A DNA stretch of 64,000 bases, from NCBI GenBank assembly GCA_023429995.1, contig JAEZCE010000041.1:62001-126000 (forward strand), written 5' to 3'. Source of the DNA: Bacillota bacterium. Lineage in GTDB: Bacteria > Bacillota > UBA4882 > UBA8346. This document shows positions 8,503 through 16,961 of the stretch, piece after piece; the stretch's first letter is position 1; every line of letters begins with the position of its first letter. The translations under genes and the position numbers were made by a program. The notes below the pieces were generated by a model, which was not told where the DNA came from, did no database searches, and saw only the letters and a program-made list of their open reading frames with translations.

Positions 8503-9852
8503 TCATACATAGCGGATTCGCATGGATTGACCGCCAATTCCAAGCTGGGAACGATATTTGGCGACGGTTCTCCGGGAAATATGGATACCGTGTTCGGCCA
8601 ATTGATTCATAATATCCGTATCGCATAGAGGAGCAGACTTATCCTCTCCTGCAATCAGTGTGCTGATCGTATTGCGGATGACCTCCGCGGGACGGCCATT
8701 ATCGGTTAATTCATTGGAGAAAAAATGATTGAAAGGAAAAGTGCCCCAGGGCGTACTGATATATTTTTCGCGAATGCAGCGGCAGATTGTGGAGGGATTC
8801 ATTCCGATGGCTGCTGCTGCTTGTTTTTGCGTCATAGGACGAAGCGCTTCCGGGCCGTCGATAAAGAAGAGGCGCTGCTCGGTGACTAGGTAGGAGACGA
8901 GCATTTGCAAAGCATGATATCGCATGGTAAGACTGCCGATTAAGCTGGAAGCTTCAGCTTTTTTTTCTTTTAAAAATTTCGAAGTTTCCGGGTCTGTGAC
9001 ACCTTTCATATAATCCGGGTCGAAAGAGAGCAGGGAACTTGTTTCACCGTAAATCAGGATTTCCGGCTGCTGCCGGTAGAGGTTGACGGTAATGTCCGGC
9101 AGTATGTACGGAATGAAAAGGTCATGGGAGAAACAGCTTCCTGGCTTTGGGTTCAGCGTCTGCAGATAATCCAGGATTTTTTGCAGACGCGGACGGCTGA
9201 TTTTGTATTTTCGTTCAAAGAAAGAAAACTGACGGGCGGCGAGTGGAGCGAGATCTTCCTGCAGAACTTGCTTAAGGATGTCATAATCTTTTATATGGGT
9301 ATCAACTTGCAGCACTAGGCATTCGCTGAGGCTTCTGGCGCCAATACCGCGTGGATTGAAGCTCTGAATAACCTTCAAGACATGCTCGGCCAGTTCTCTG
9401 CTGCAGCCGGTGGCGGCTGCAGCAGTGTCGAGGCTTTCGTCGAGATAACCGGCGCTGTTGATATTGGAAATCAGGTATTGAGCCAACACCGCTTCCTGCG
9501 GGGAAAAGGGATATAATTCGGCCTGAAACCGCAGTTGATCATAGAGGGAAGTTTCTTCACGGGCAAATAAATGTTCTTGGAAGGCTAAAGGTCGGGAGGC
9601 GGGGTCTGGTTGACGAGGTGTCGCTTGAACCCTTTCAATGTCGGTAGGGTCCTGCGGTAATACGTCCTGCAAATTGTGGAATGAGACCGGCGTTTCCAGC
9701 GTATCGTAGCAAAGTTCCAGATAGGGGTTATTCAAAATAATGTTGCTCAAATACATTTGAAGAGGAATTATCGGCATGGAAAGAAGCTGCAGACTGTGCA
9801 TTGTCTGCGGCATCATTTTTTGGATTTGTTTGTTGCGCAGTGCATGTTCCAT
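8503..9852 (-). CDS. rpoN: RNA polymerase sigma-54 factor RpoN
   Basis: 449 residues, normal for RpoN. The N-terminal Gln/Leu-rich activator-interaction region is visible ('MPQTMHSLQLLSMP', 'NNPYLE'). The core-binding region and helix-turn-helix follow, and the C-terminal RpoN box reads 'SRRTVAKYRSQLGI', which recognises the -24 element. It directs transcription from GG/GC promoters with an AAA+ activator, here the LevR-like product of the next gene. Two matching promoters lie 150-300 bp upstream on the opposite strand. The ribosome site is weak (GAAAG). Confidence 0.95.
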   Translation of the reverse strand: MEHALRNKQIQKMMPQTMHSLQLLSMPIIPLQMYLSNIILNNPYLELCYDTLETPVSFHNLQDVLPQDPTDIERVQATPRQPDPASRPLAFQEHLFAREETSLYDQLRFQAELYPFSPQEAVLAQYLISNINSAGYLDESLDTAAAATGCSRELAEHVLKVIQSFNPRGIGARSLSECLVLQVDTHIKDYDILKQVLQEDLAPLAARQFSFFERKYKISRPRLQKILDYLQTLNPKPGSCFSHDLFIPYILPDITVNLYRQQPEILIYGETSSLLSFDPDYMKGVTDPETSKFLKEKKAEASSLIGSLTMRYHALQMLVSYLVTEQRLFFIDGPEALRPMTQKQAAAAIGMNPSTICRCIREKYISTPWGTFPFNHFFSNELTDNGRPAEVIRNTISTLIAGEDKSAPLCDTDIMNQLAEHGIHISRRTVAKYRSQLGIGGQSMRIRYV

Positions 9853-10004
9853 ATTTAAGGCTACTTTCGTGGTTTAAAAGTGCATAGATGATAAATTTGA
9901 AGGATTCGCAAATATTGATGAGACTTTTTAAGTGATTTTTATTATAACATACTGCAATCAGATAAAAAAGATATTTCGTGAACATTTTATTAAAAAAGCT
10001 TATT

Positions 10005-10022
10005 GTGGCACAAAAATTGCAT
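10005..10022 (+). promoter_or_regulatory. Sigma-54 promoter, distal copy
   Basis: GTGGCACAAAAATTGCAT matches the -24 (TGGCAC) and -12 (TTGC) consensus with correct spacing. It is oriented toward the PTS operon, 129 bp upstream of a second near-identical site. The 110 nt between the two sites hold no clear gene, so it could make a long leader or a small RNA. Confidence 0.75.
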
Positions 10023-10133
10023 ATAAATAAGAATGAGCAAGAGATTTTAGTTTGCGCTAGACATATCGATTTGAAAAAAAGAGCAAAAAGTATAAAATAA
10101 CCAGAAAAGTAAAAAAGACATTTTTTAGTTTTT

Positions 10134-10151
10134 GTGGCACGGGAATTGCAT
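10134..10151 (+). promoter_or_regulatory. Sigma-54 promoter of the PTS operon
   Basis: GTGGCACGGGAATTGCAT fits the -24/-12 consensus well. It lies about 35 nt before the first PTS gene's start and directly serves that operon. The activator is presumably the LevR-like protein encoded divergently; its binding site was not identified. Confidence 0.85.
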
Positions 10152-10186
10152 ATATCAATAATAAGAAAGAGGGCGGGAAAAAGGAC

Positions 10187-10444
10187 ATGACAACTAAAGA
10201 CTTTCAGCTGCCGTTTGCGCCGGAGACCGATATCGGCTTTGTCAGCGGATTTGTTTTAGTAGCGGGACGGGTTAATTGCAAAATTGAGATTTACTGTAAT
10301 GGTATGCGCTTTGATGCAAAATCTTTCTTGGGCCTTTTATATGCCGGCATTTCCCCCGGGGCGATTTTTACGCTTTCTGCTGAAGGAGCGGATGAGCGGG
10401 AAGCGCTGAGCCGGCTTTCGGCGTATATCGATCAATATCGATAG
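10187..10444 (+). CDS. Crh-like HPr paralogue with Asp at position 15
   Basis: 85 residues that align without gaps to HPr from residue 4 to about 80. The shared pattern includes 'NG...AKS' ending at Ser46, 'G.....GI..GA' and 'SAEGADEREAL'. The catalytic His15 is absent: position 15 is Asp in 'PETDIGFVSG'. Ser46, the HPr kinase target, is kept. This is the condition of Crh in Bacillus, which has Gln15 and cannot carry phosphate to sugar but acts in CcpA regulation through Ser46-P. A regulatory rather than transfer role is inferred. It is the first gene of the sigma-54 PTS operon, followed by true HPr. Confidence 0.8.
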   Translation: MTTKDFQLPFAPETDIGFVSGFVLVAGRVNCKIEIYCNGMRFDAKSFLGLLYAGISPGAIFTLSAEGADEREALSRLSAYIDQYR

Positions 10445-10475
10445 TTTCTATTTTTGAAAATAAAGGAGTCATACG

Positions 10476-10754
10476 GTGTATACAAGACAGACAACAGTGT
10501 GTAACAAGTCCGGGCTTCACGCAAGACCGGCGGCAGATCTCGTGAAAGAAGCAATTAAGTTTAAATCTTCGATTACCATCCACAAAAAAGAACAACCCGG
10601 CGCAAAGGCCAACGCCAAATCACTGGTGCTGGTGTTATCCCTTTCCATCGCCTGTGGCTGCCAGATTGGGATCGCGGCGGAAGGCGAGGATGAGCGGGAG
10701 GCGGTTGATACGCTGATCGCGGTTGTGGAGTCCGGTTTTGGAGAAAAGGAGTAA
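10476..10754 (+). CDS. ptsH: Phosphocarrier protein HPr
   Basis: 92 residues with the active-site motif 'KSGLHARPAADLV' (His15) and the regulatory Ser46 region 'NAKSLVLVLSLSI'. It passes phosphate from enzyme I to the IIA protein. The start is GTG, with AAGGAG at the right distance. It ends 4 nt before the enzyme I start. The second half is more divergent from typical HPr ('ACGCQIGIAAEGEDE'), consistent with a dedicated rather than general HPr. Confidence 0.92.
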   Translation: MYTRQTTVCNKSGLHARPAADLVKEAIKFKSSITIHKKEQPGAKANAKSLVLVLSLSIACGCQIGIAAEGEDEREAVDTLIAVVESGFGEKE

Positions 10755-10758
10755 GGCG

Positions 10759-12486
10759 ATGAAGAAGAGCGGGATTGCGGTTTTCAACGGCATTGTTTGC
10801 GGAAAGGCCCTGATCTATCAACCCTATGATCCGGCCGGCGTGGAGCCTGAAGCGGATGGCCTGAGTGGCGCGGAGGAGAAACTGAAGGCTTATGAACGGG
10901 CGCTCGCAAATGCCCGGGAAGAATTGGGCCGTATTGCGGCCTCTCTTTCAGAATGCGATCCGGAGAAAGGGAAGATTTTTCAGGCTCATCAGATTTTGCT
11001 AAACGACGAAGCTATCGATCAAGAGATCCGCGGGCTGATTGCTGGCGCAAAAACAGTCTCGCAGGCGATTTCTGAAACTTATGATATGTTCATCGGGGTA
11101 TTGGCTCAAGCCGAAAATGAATTTACCCAGGAACGCGTGGCGGATTTGAAGGATGTCCGCAACCGTATCTTACGCTGCCTTGCCGGAAAGCCGGAGCAGA
11201 ATCTATCTCTGCTGCTGGAACCCTATGTGGTGTTTGCGCGGGAGCTCTTTCCTTCCGATACTGCGACAATCGACCGTAAAAATGTGCGGGCCATCGTAAC
11301 CGAAATCGGCGGGGTAACGTCTCACACGGCTATTGTTGCAAGAAGCTTCGGCATTCCTACTGTGCTCGGTGTGAACGGCGTGCTTTCTTGTGTTAGCGAC
11401 GGAGAAGAAGTGATTGTTGACGCAACAAAGGGTGTTGTGATTCTGGGTGCGGACAAGCAGGAAAAAGAATACTATCAGCAGATACAGCTGGAAAGTCTGA
11501 GGTGTTTTCAGACGATGAATACATACCGGGATGTCCGGGCGGTCACCAAGGACGGTACGGCGGTCGACATCGAAGTGAATATCTCCGCAATCGATGTTTT
11601 GAGCCCCGAAGAAATCTCTGCGGCCGACGGGGTTGGCCTGATGCGTAGCGAGTTCCTTTTTATGCAAAGCAAAGTGCAATTGCCGGACGAGGAGTCGCAG
11701 TACAAGGCATATAAGGATGCGGCGAAAGCGTTCGGTGGAAAACCGGTGACTTTGAGGACTCTGGATATTGGAGGCGACAAACAGTTGCCCTATATGGAGC
11801 TGCCGAAAGAGGAGAACCCCTTTCTGGGCAGGCGCGCTTTGCGTCTTTGCCTGGAGGAAAAAGAAATCTTCCGTATCCAGCTTCGCGCAGCGCTTCGTGC
11901 TTCCTGCTTCGGCGATCTGCGGATCATGTTCCCGATGGTGGGTAGTTTGGACGACTTCCGCAGAGCCAAGGCGTTTGTTCAAATTGTCATGAAAGAACTG
12001 GAGGGAGAAGGTATTCCCTACAACAAACACATCAAGCTGGGAATCATGATCGAGATTCCGTCCATAGCGTTGATCGCCGATAAAGCGGTGAAGGAAGTGG
12101 ATTTTGCCAGTATCGGCACAAACGACTTGTGTCAGTATTTAATGGCGGCAGACCGGATGAATCAGACAGTGGACGCTTATTATCAGAATTATCATCCGGC
12201 GGTTTTCAGGCTGATTCGATTGGTCGCCGAACAGTTTTCCAAGTATGGGAAACCGCTTTCGGTTTGTGGAGAGATGGGAGGCGATCCCCGTGCGGCGATT
12301 GCCTTGGTTGGACTGGGCCTTCGAACATTGAGTATGAGCGCCGCCGCTATGGCGTCGGTCAAACGGGTCATTACCTGCATATCCAGAGAAGTGGCGGAGC
12401 AGATTGCCGATGAGATATGCGATCAAGAAACAGCGGCGGCGGTGGAGCGAATTCTCGCCGAGACGGCTGACGGGGTAGTTTGCTGA
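10759..12486 (+). CDS. ptsI: PTS enzyme I (phosphoenolpyruvate-protein phosphotransferase)
   Basis: 575 residues from the ATG at 10759, which has AAAAGGAG 7 nt upstream; an upstream in-frame extension into ptsH is ignored. The swivel-domain active-site His is in 'GGVTSHTAIVARSFGIP'. The C-terminal PEP-binding domain shows 'LMRSEFLFM', 'LRTLDIGGDKQLPY', 'IEIPSIALIAD', 'SIGTNDLCQYLMAADR' and 'CGEMGGDPRA'. It autophosphorylates from PEP and charges HPr. Full length, with no missing motif. Having ptsI inside a sugar-specific operon suggests a self-contained PTS. Confidence 0.95.
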   Translation: MKKSGIAVFNGIVCGKALIYQPYDPAGVEPEADGLSGAEEKLKAYERALANAREELGRIAASLSECDPEKGKIFQAHQILLNDEAIDQEIRGLIAGAKTVSQAISETYDMFIGVLAQAENEFTQERVADLKDVRNRILRCLAGKPEQNLSLLLEPYVVFARELFPSDTATIDRKNVRAIVTEIGGVTSHTAIVARSFGIPTVLGVNGVLSCVSDGEEVIVDATKGVVILGADKQEKEYYQQIQLESLRCFQTMNTYRDVRAVTKDGTAVDIEVNISAIDVLSPEEISAADGVGLMRSEFLFMQSKVQLPDEESQYKAYKDAAKAFGGKPVTLRTLDIGGDKQLPYMELPKEENPFLGRRALRLCLEEKEIFRIQLRAALRASCFGDLRIMFPMVGSLDDFRRAKAFVQIVMKELEGEGIPYNKHIKLGIMIEIPSIALIADKAVKEVDFASIGTNDLCQYLMAADRMNQTVDAYYQNYHPAVFRLIRLVAEQFSKYGKPLSVCGEMGGDPRAAIALVGLGLRTLSMSAAAMASVKRVITCISREVAEQIADEICDQETAAAVERILAETADGVVC

Positions 12487-12563
12487 ATTTATTATACAGG
12501 CAATGAGTCGGAGTCAAATCCGCAATTTACTCATAGCAAAAAAAATACGGGAGGGGGGGGAAA

Positions 12564-13016
12564 ATGCTTCACATCATATTGGCGACACATGCCGGATTAG
12601 GAAAGGCGATGCTTGAGACGGCGGCTATCATCAGCGGAGGAACGGAAGGCGTCCGGACGATTGAATTGTATCCCGGCCAAGGAGCGGAGAATGTGGAAGA
12701 CGCTCTTCAGAAAGAATTGGCTGCCATCGAGAAGGGCGATCAGGTTCTCTGTTTGGTGGATATTCCTGGAGGAAGTCCGGCGCGTGTTGCCACGGGGTTA
12801 ACACTGGGGACTTCTTGTTTACACGTGGTAGCCGGCCTTAACCTCGGCATGCTGACGGAAGCGTTGCTGCTGAAGGATAGCATGGACATTGTGGCACTGA
12901 AGGAGCATATCATGAGGGTTGCCTCGGAAACCATCGCGGATCTCGGCGAACTGTTACGGGCAAGTTTATCGGATGGACCAAAAACTGATGAAAAGAAAGT
13001 AGGGGGGCAAATATGA
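12564..13016 (+). CDS. PTS mannose-family IIA component
   Basis: 150 residues with the phosphorylated His in 'ILATHAGLGKAML' (His9) and the EIIA-Man pattern 'CLVDIPGGSPARVA'. It accepts phosphate from HPr and passes it to IIB. It is a stand-alone domain, whereas ManX fuses IIA and IIB. A very G-rich leader (ten consecutive G-rich bases) contains the ribosome site. Its last codons overlap IIC (ATGA), so IIA and IIC are coupled. A 77-nt gap separates it from ptsI. Confidence 0.92.
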   Translation: MLHIILATHAGLGKAMLETAAIISGGTEGVRTIELYPGQGAENVEDALQKELAAIEKGDQVLCLVDIPGGSPARVATGLTLGTSCLHVVAGLNLGMLTEALLLKDSMDIVALKEHIMRVASETIADLGELLRASLSDGPKTDEKKVGGQI

Positions 13017-13756
13017 GTTTTATCAGCATTTTAATTGTAAGTTTGATTGCTGGCCTTGCTTATTTGCAACGCCGGATGCTTGGAGATTGTCAACTAGAAA
13101 GGCCGATCGTACTCGGACCGTTGATTGGCTTGATTCTGGGTGACCTGAGTACCGGCCTGAAGGTCGGCGCTTCTCTGGAATTGGTGTTCATGGGTGCTCA
13201 GGCGATCGGCGGTTCTGTACCTTCAAACGTGGCGATTGCCAGTGTGTTGGGTACCGCGGTAGCTGTAACCAGCGGTTCCGGCCTGGAAGGGGCCCTGCTG
13301 GTGGCGATTCCCACCGCGGTTGTGGCCAGCTCGTTGGAGCTGTTTGCAAAAACGGTGTGCTCTTTTCTGGCCCACGGCGTTGATAAGTACGCCGCTGACA
13401 GCAACTCCGGAGGGATCTCCTTGATGGTTCAGGTGGGCAACCTAATCCATTTTCTCGCCTATTTTTTGCCCACGTTCCTGGCGCTGTATTTTGGCTCGGA
13501 GTACATCACTGCGATGACTACCGCCATTCCGGGCAATATTATGGCTGGTATCAAGGCTGTTGGTGGGCTGCTCCCGGCTTTGGGCTTTGGCTTGCTCCTC
13601 AACAACCTTGGCGTTAAGAAGTTGATGCCGTATTTCTTTATTGGTTTTGCCATCGCCGCCTATATTCCGGCTTTTGGCGTTATGGGTGTGGCTGTGCTTG
13701 GAATTGCCTACGTGCTTTTGCACGTGAGCAGAAACCAACCGGCAACAAATAATTGA
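13013..13756 (+). CDS. PTS mannose-family IIC permease
   Basis: 247 residues, strongly hydrophobic. It has the EIIC-Man signature regions 'GPLIGLILGDLSTGLKVGASLELVFMGAQAIGG' (in part) and 'VPSNVAIASVLGTA'. With IID it forms the sugar channel in the inner membrane. Length and order (IIA-IIC-IID) match mannose, sorbose and galactosamine type systems. It is translationally coupled to IIA. Confidence 0.92.
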   Translation: MSFISILIVSLIAGLAYLQRRMLGDCQLERPIVLGPLIGLILGDLSTGLKVGASLELVFMGAQAIGGSVPSNVAIASVLGTAVAVTSGSGLEGALLVAIPTAVVASSLELFAKTVCSFLAHGVDKYAADSNSGGISLMVQVGNLIHFLAYFLPTFLALYFGSEYITAMTTAIPGNIMAGIKAVGGLLPALGFGLLLNNLGVKKLMPYFFIGFAIAAYIPAFGVMGVAVLGIAYVLLHVSRNQPATNN

Positions 13757-13771
13757 GAGGAGGGAACCGAC

Positions 13772-14599
13772 ATGAGTAAAGAAATGAACGCGGTTGCGAC
13801 CGCAAATCAAATCGAAAAGAAAGACTTACGAAGACTGTTTTTCCGTTCCAATGCGATTCAGTCCGCTTTTAACTTCGAGCGGATGCAGGGTCTGGGCTTC
13901 ATTTGGGCATTGATTCCCCTGCTGAATAAGTTATACAAAAACAAGGAGGACCGTGTCGAGGCCTATAAGCGCCACTCGGGTTATTTTAATACCCATCCCT
14001 GGATGGGCGGTATTATTTTTGGAATCGTGGCTTCCATGGAGGAGCGAAAGGCGAAGGGGGAGGAAGTCGATGAAGAGAACATCCAGGCGGTTAAGGGCGC
14101 TCTGATGGGTCCTTTGGCCGGTCTGGGCGATTCCCTGTTTTTCAGCACCTACCGTCCTATCGTAGCCGGTATCTGCGCTTCTCTGGCGCTGAGCGGTAGT
14201 GCGATCGCGCCTATTTTGTTTGTGTTGCTGATCAATGTCGTACACTTCGGCTCCCAGTGGTGGGGCGTACACAAGGGTTATTTCCTGGCCGACCAATTCC
14301 TGGAGAAGATGGAAGGCATGCAGATTCAGAAGTGGATGGAAGCGGCCACCATTCTCGGCTTGCTGGTCGTCGGGGCATTGGTTGCCACTACTTTGAATAT
14401 CGCTACTCCGCTGGCGTACACGGTGGGGGGCGCTAGCGTGGCGTTACAGGGCATGTTTAATACTATCCTTCCCAAAATGCTGCCTCTTTGCGCAACGTTG
14501 GGCGTCTTTGCCTTCATCAGGAAAGGGAAGAGCACGACTGTCGTAATGCTGGGCATTATCGTCGTCGGGTTCGTGCTAGGTGTTTTGGGTATTCTTTAA
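13772..14599 (+). CDS. PTS mannose-family IID component
   Basis: 275 residues, typical for EIID. The N-terminal half is cytoplasmic with 'FRSNAIQSAFNFERMQGLGF' and 'YFNTHPWMGGIIFG', and 'GPLAGLGDSLFF' is the classical IID motif. The C-terminus is hydrophobic. A GAGAGGAGGG ribosome site lies 8 nt before the ATG. The partner of IIC. Confidence 0.93.
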   Translation: MSKEMNAVATANQIEKKDLRRLFFRSNAIQSAFNFERMQGLGFIWALIPLLNKLYKNKEDRVEAYKRHSGYFNTHPWMGGIIFGIVASMEERKAKGEEVDEENIQAVKGALMGPLAGLGDSLFFSTYRPIVAGICASLALSGSAIAPILFVLLINVVHFGSQWWGVHKGYFLADQFLEKMEGMQIQKWMEAATILGLLVVGALVATTLNIATPLAYTVGGASVALQGMFNTILPKMLPLCATLGVFAFIRKGKSTTVVMLGIIVVGFVLGVLGIL

Positions 14600-14611
14600 T
14601 TAAGGTCGTTT

Positions 14612-14646
14612 CCGGAGCGGGGGATACCATCATATCCCTCCTCCGG
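14612..14646 (+). other. Intercistronic hairpin between IID and nagA
   Basis: CCGGAG pairs with CTCCGG, and an inner GGGAT pairs with ATCCC. No T-run follows, so it more likely tunes mRNA stability or expression ratio than terminates. Confidence 0.45.
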
Positions 14647-14666
14647 CAATGTCGTGGAGGATGCTG

Positions 14667-15851
14667 ATGAGCGAAACAAAAAAAGCGCTGTTGGGTGGCG
14701 TGGTTCTATTGGAAAGCGGAGAAATGAAAAACTGTGGAGTTTTTCTGGAGGGGGGCCGCATCGGCCAACTGCTGCCTGAGAGGGGACCGGCGCCTGAGGG
14801 CTATGAAAGGATCGACTGTTCCGGAAAAATTGTTGCTCCGGGGTTGATCGATACTCATGTGCATGGGGCCTGTGGACGAAATTTTATGGAAGGAACACCG
14901 GAGGCGATTCACAAAATATCGGAATTTTTGATTCGCGGCGGCACAACAAGCTGTCTGGGCACCACCACCAGTGTGAAGGTGGATGATGAAGAAAAAGCAA
15001 TGAGGTGTCTCCGTGAGGCCAGCCGAAATCCAGTGAAGGGACAGGTTGAGATCTTGGGCAGCCATTTGGAAGGTCCGTTCATCAATCCGAGGAACCGGGG
15101 CGCTCACATGGAAGGCCATATCCGATGCGCCAGCAAGGAAGAACTGGAGCGGATTGCCGAGGCGGCCGAAGATTCCTTGAAGATTGTGACTTTAGCGCCT
15201 GAAATGGATTATGCGGGAGAAGCGATTAAATTTTTTAAAAACCAAGGCGTTCGAGTTTCCATTGGCCACACGCAGGCTGATTATGGCCAGACCCAGGCCG
15301 CGCTGGAGGCCGGCGCGGGAAGAGGAACCCATCTTTTTAACGCGATGCCGCCGATTCATCACCGGGAGCCTGGAGCTGTTGTCGCTCTGCTGAATTGTCC
15401 CACGGTATATCTGGAAGTGACGGCTGACGGGAAACATCTCGCGCCGGCGATCATGGCGATGGTGTTGAAAATAGCCGGAACGGAGCGGTGCGTACTCATT
15501 ACCGACGGCGTAGATGTTAGAGGCCGGGGTGAGGGGACATTTCAAAGATGGGAAGGGACTACGGTAACCGTTCAAAATGGGGAAGCCAGGACGAAGACGG
15601 GTTCCTTGGCTGGAAGTATGTTGTCGCTGTCTGACGCCGTGAGAAACATGGTGAATTTGGTCCATGTCCCCATAAGCGCGGCGATTCGGATGGCATCGGA
15701 AAATCCGGCTCGCTCGATTGGGGTTTTTGATAGAAAAGGCTCGATTTCCCAAGGGAAAGATGGGGACTTCGTTATTTTTAATGATGATTTATCGGTTCAT
15801 ATGACGATCGTCCGAGGGGAGATTGTTTATAAAGGAGAAGAACATATATGA
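14667..15851 (+). CDS. nagA: N-acetylglucosamine-6-phosphate deacetylase
   Basis: 394 residues from the ATG at 14667, chosen because TGGAGG ends 6 nt before it; two earlier in-frame ATGs sit on or before that site. An amidohydrolase barrel: 'GLIDTHVHG' (metal site), 'GSHLEGPFINP', 'VSIGHTQADYGQ', 'GTHLFNAMPPIHHREPG' and the catalytic Asp in 'LITDGVDVRG'. It removes acetate from an N-acetyl amino sugar 6-phosphate. It is placed between IID and IIB of the PTS, which argues strongly that the imported sugar is N-acetylated. The stop overlaps the IIB start. Confidence 0.93.
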   Translation: MSETKKALLGGVVLLESGEMKNCGVFLEGGRIGQLLPERGPAPEGYERIDCSGKIVAPGLIDTHVHGACGRNFMEGTPEAIHKISEFLIRGGTTSCLGTTTSVKVDDEEKAMRCLREASRNPVKGQVEILGSHLEGPFINPRNRGAHMEGHIRCASKEELERIAEAAEDSLKIVTLAPEMDYAGEAIKFFKNQGVRVSIGHTQADYGQTQAALEAGAGRGTHLFNAMPPIHHREPGAVVALLNCPTVYLEVTADGKHLAPAIMAMVLKIAGTERCVLITDGVDVRGRGEGTFQRWEGTTVTVQNGEARTKTGSLAGSMLSLSDAVRNMVNLVHVPISAAIRMASENPARSIGVFDRKGSISQGKDGDFVIFNDDLSVHMTIVRGEIVYKGEEHI

Positions 15852-16330
15852 AAACGGTTTTGGTTCGAATTGATGACCGCCTGATCCACGGCCAGGTTGT
15901 GGTTGGTTGGACTCGTTCTGCCGGTGTAACTTGCATTCTGGTGGTCGATGACAAAACAGCGAAGGACAAGATTCAATGTTCTCTTTTGCGGATGGCAACG
16001 CCGGTGGGTGTTAAAGCGGAAATCCTGACGGTTGAGGATGCAGTGGCAAAAATTAAAGCAGATGCATTAAAAGGTGAAAAAGTGATGATTCTGGCGCGCG
16101 GGCCCCAGACGATCCTCGACTTGATCAATCAGGGTATCGAAATTTCAAATGTCAACATAGGCAATGTCCGCTCCATGGAAGGCCGAGACCTACTGGTGAG
16201 TCACGTTTATGCGACGCCGCAGGAAGTTGAAGTGTGGAAACAATTGGATCAAAAGAACGTCAAAATGTCCGCGCAAATACTCCCCGACCAGGCGAAATTC
16301 GACATGAACGATGCATTGAAAAAGATGTAA
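15848..16330 (+). CDS. PTS mannose-family IIB component
   Basis: 160 residues with the phosphorylated His in 'VRIDDRLIHGQVVVGW' and the EIIB-Man/Sor pattern 'VNIGNVRSMEGR'. It transfers phosphate from IIA to the sugar carried by IIC/IID. It overlaps nagA by 4 nt (ATGA). Normal length. Confidence 0.93.
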   Translation: MKTVLVRIDDRLIHGQVVVGWTRSAGVTCILVVDDKTAKDKIQCSLLRMATPVGVKAEILTVEDAVAKIKADALKGEKVMILARGPQTILDLINQGIEISNVNIGNVRSMEGRDLLVSHVYATPQEVEVWKQLDQKNVKMSAQILPDQAKFDMNDALKKM

Positions 16331-16406
16331 TGGAAAGCGGACCATAACAGACACGAAGGAATCAAATAGCCGGAAGGTTATTTGCAGAGTGGGAAAGGAA
16401 AACTAC

Positions 16407-16961
16407 ATGAAAGAATGGTTACTACATTATTGGACTTGGTTTAAAATCGGCCTTTTTACTTTCGGAGGCGGATATGCTATATTGCCCATGATTGACAAAG
16501 AAGTGGTGGAGAAGCATCGTTGGGCGACAGGGGAAGAAATTATGGATTATTATGCCATTGGTCAAAGTACACCCGGGATCATTGCGATCAACACGGCTAC
16601 CTTTGTGGGCTATCGAAGAGCCGGAATTCCGGGGGCGATTTTTTCCACCTTGGGCGTAATTAGCCCATCCATTTTACTTATTACGACGATCGTCATGCTT
16701 CTCAGCGGTTTTCAGAATATCCCCGTGATCAGCCACGCGCTCAAAGGAATTCAGGTCGGGGTATGTATGCTTATGACTGTTTCCATCGTCAAACTCTGGA
16801 AGAGTTCCGTCAAGGATACGGTAGGAATTTTTATTTACCTCATCACATTTATATTATCCTATTTCATGGGTATCGGCACGGTGGTTTTAGTCGTCCTGGC
16901 TGTTACCTCCGGTATTGTGATCAAGACAATTTCAGAACAAAGGAAGACGGATGAACAATGA
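16407..16961 (+). CDS. CHR-family (chromate transporter-like) protein, first subunit
   Basis: About 184 residues from the ATG at 16407 (AAAGGA 8 nt upstream; a GTG at 16389 is the outer alternative). It is a half-size CHR protein with the motifs 'FGGGYAILPMI', 'GQSTPGIIAINTATFVGY' and 'HALKGIQVGV'. Short CHR proteins work as pairs in opposite membrane orientation; this gene overlaps its partner by ATGA. Most CHR homologues have no proven substrate; chromate efflux is only one known function. A role tied to amino-sugar use is inferred from position only. Confidence 0.85.
   Translation: MKEWLLHYWTWFKIGLFTFGGGYAILPMIDKEVVEKHRWATGEEIMDYYAIGQSTPGIIAINTATFVGYRRAGIPGAIFSTLGVISPSILLITTIVMLLSGFQNIPVISHALKGIQVGVCMLMTVSIVKLWKSSVKDTVGIFIYLITFILSYFMGIGTVVLVVLAVTSGIVIKTISEQRKTDEQ

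Noticed and set aside
9941..9969. Sigma-A promoter for rpoN on the minus strand
   Set aside because: A TATAAT is present, but the -35 position is only a T-run, so the call would be guesswork.
11203..12030. 275-codon minus-strand frame inside ptsI
   Set aside because: It lies wholly within the conserved enzyme I gene; the translation shows no family pattern and no ribosome site.
15192..15752. Minus-strand frame inside nagA
   Set aside because: Shadow of nagA; Arg/His-rich and without a ribosome site.
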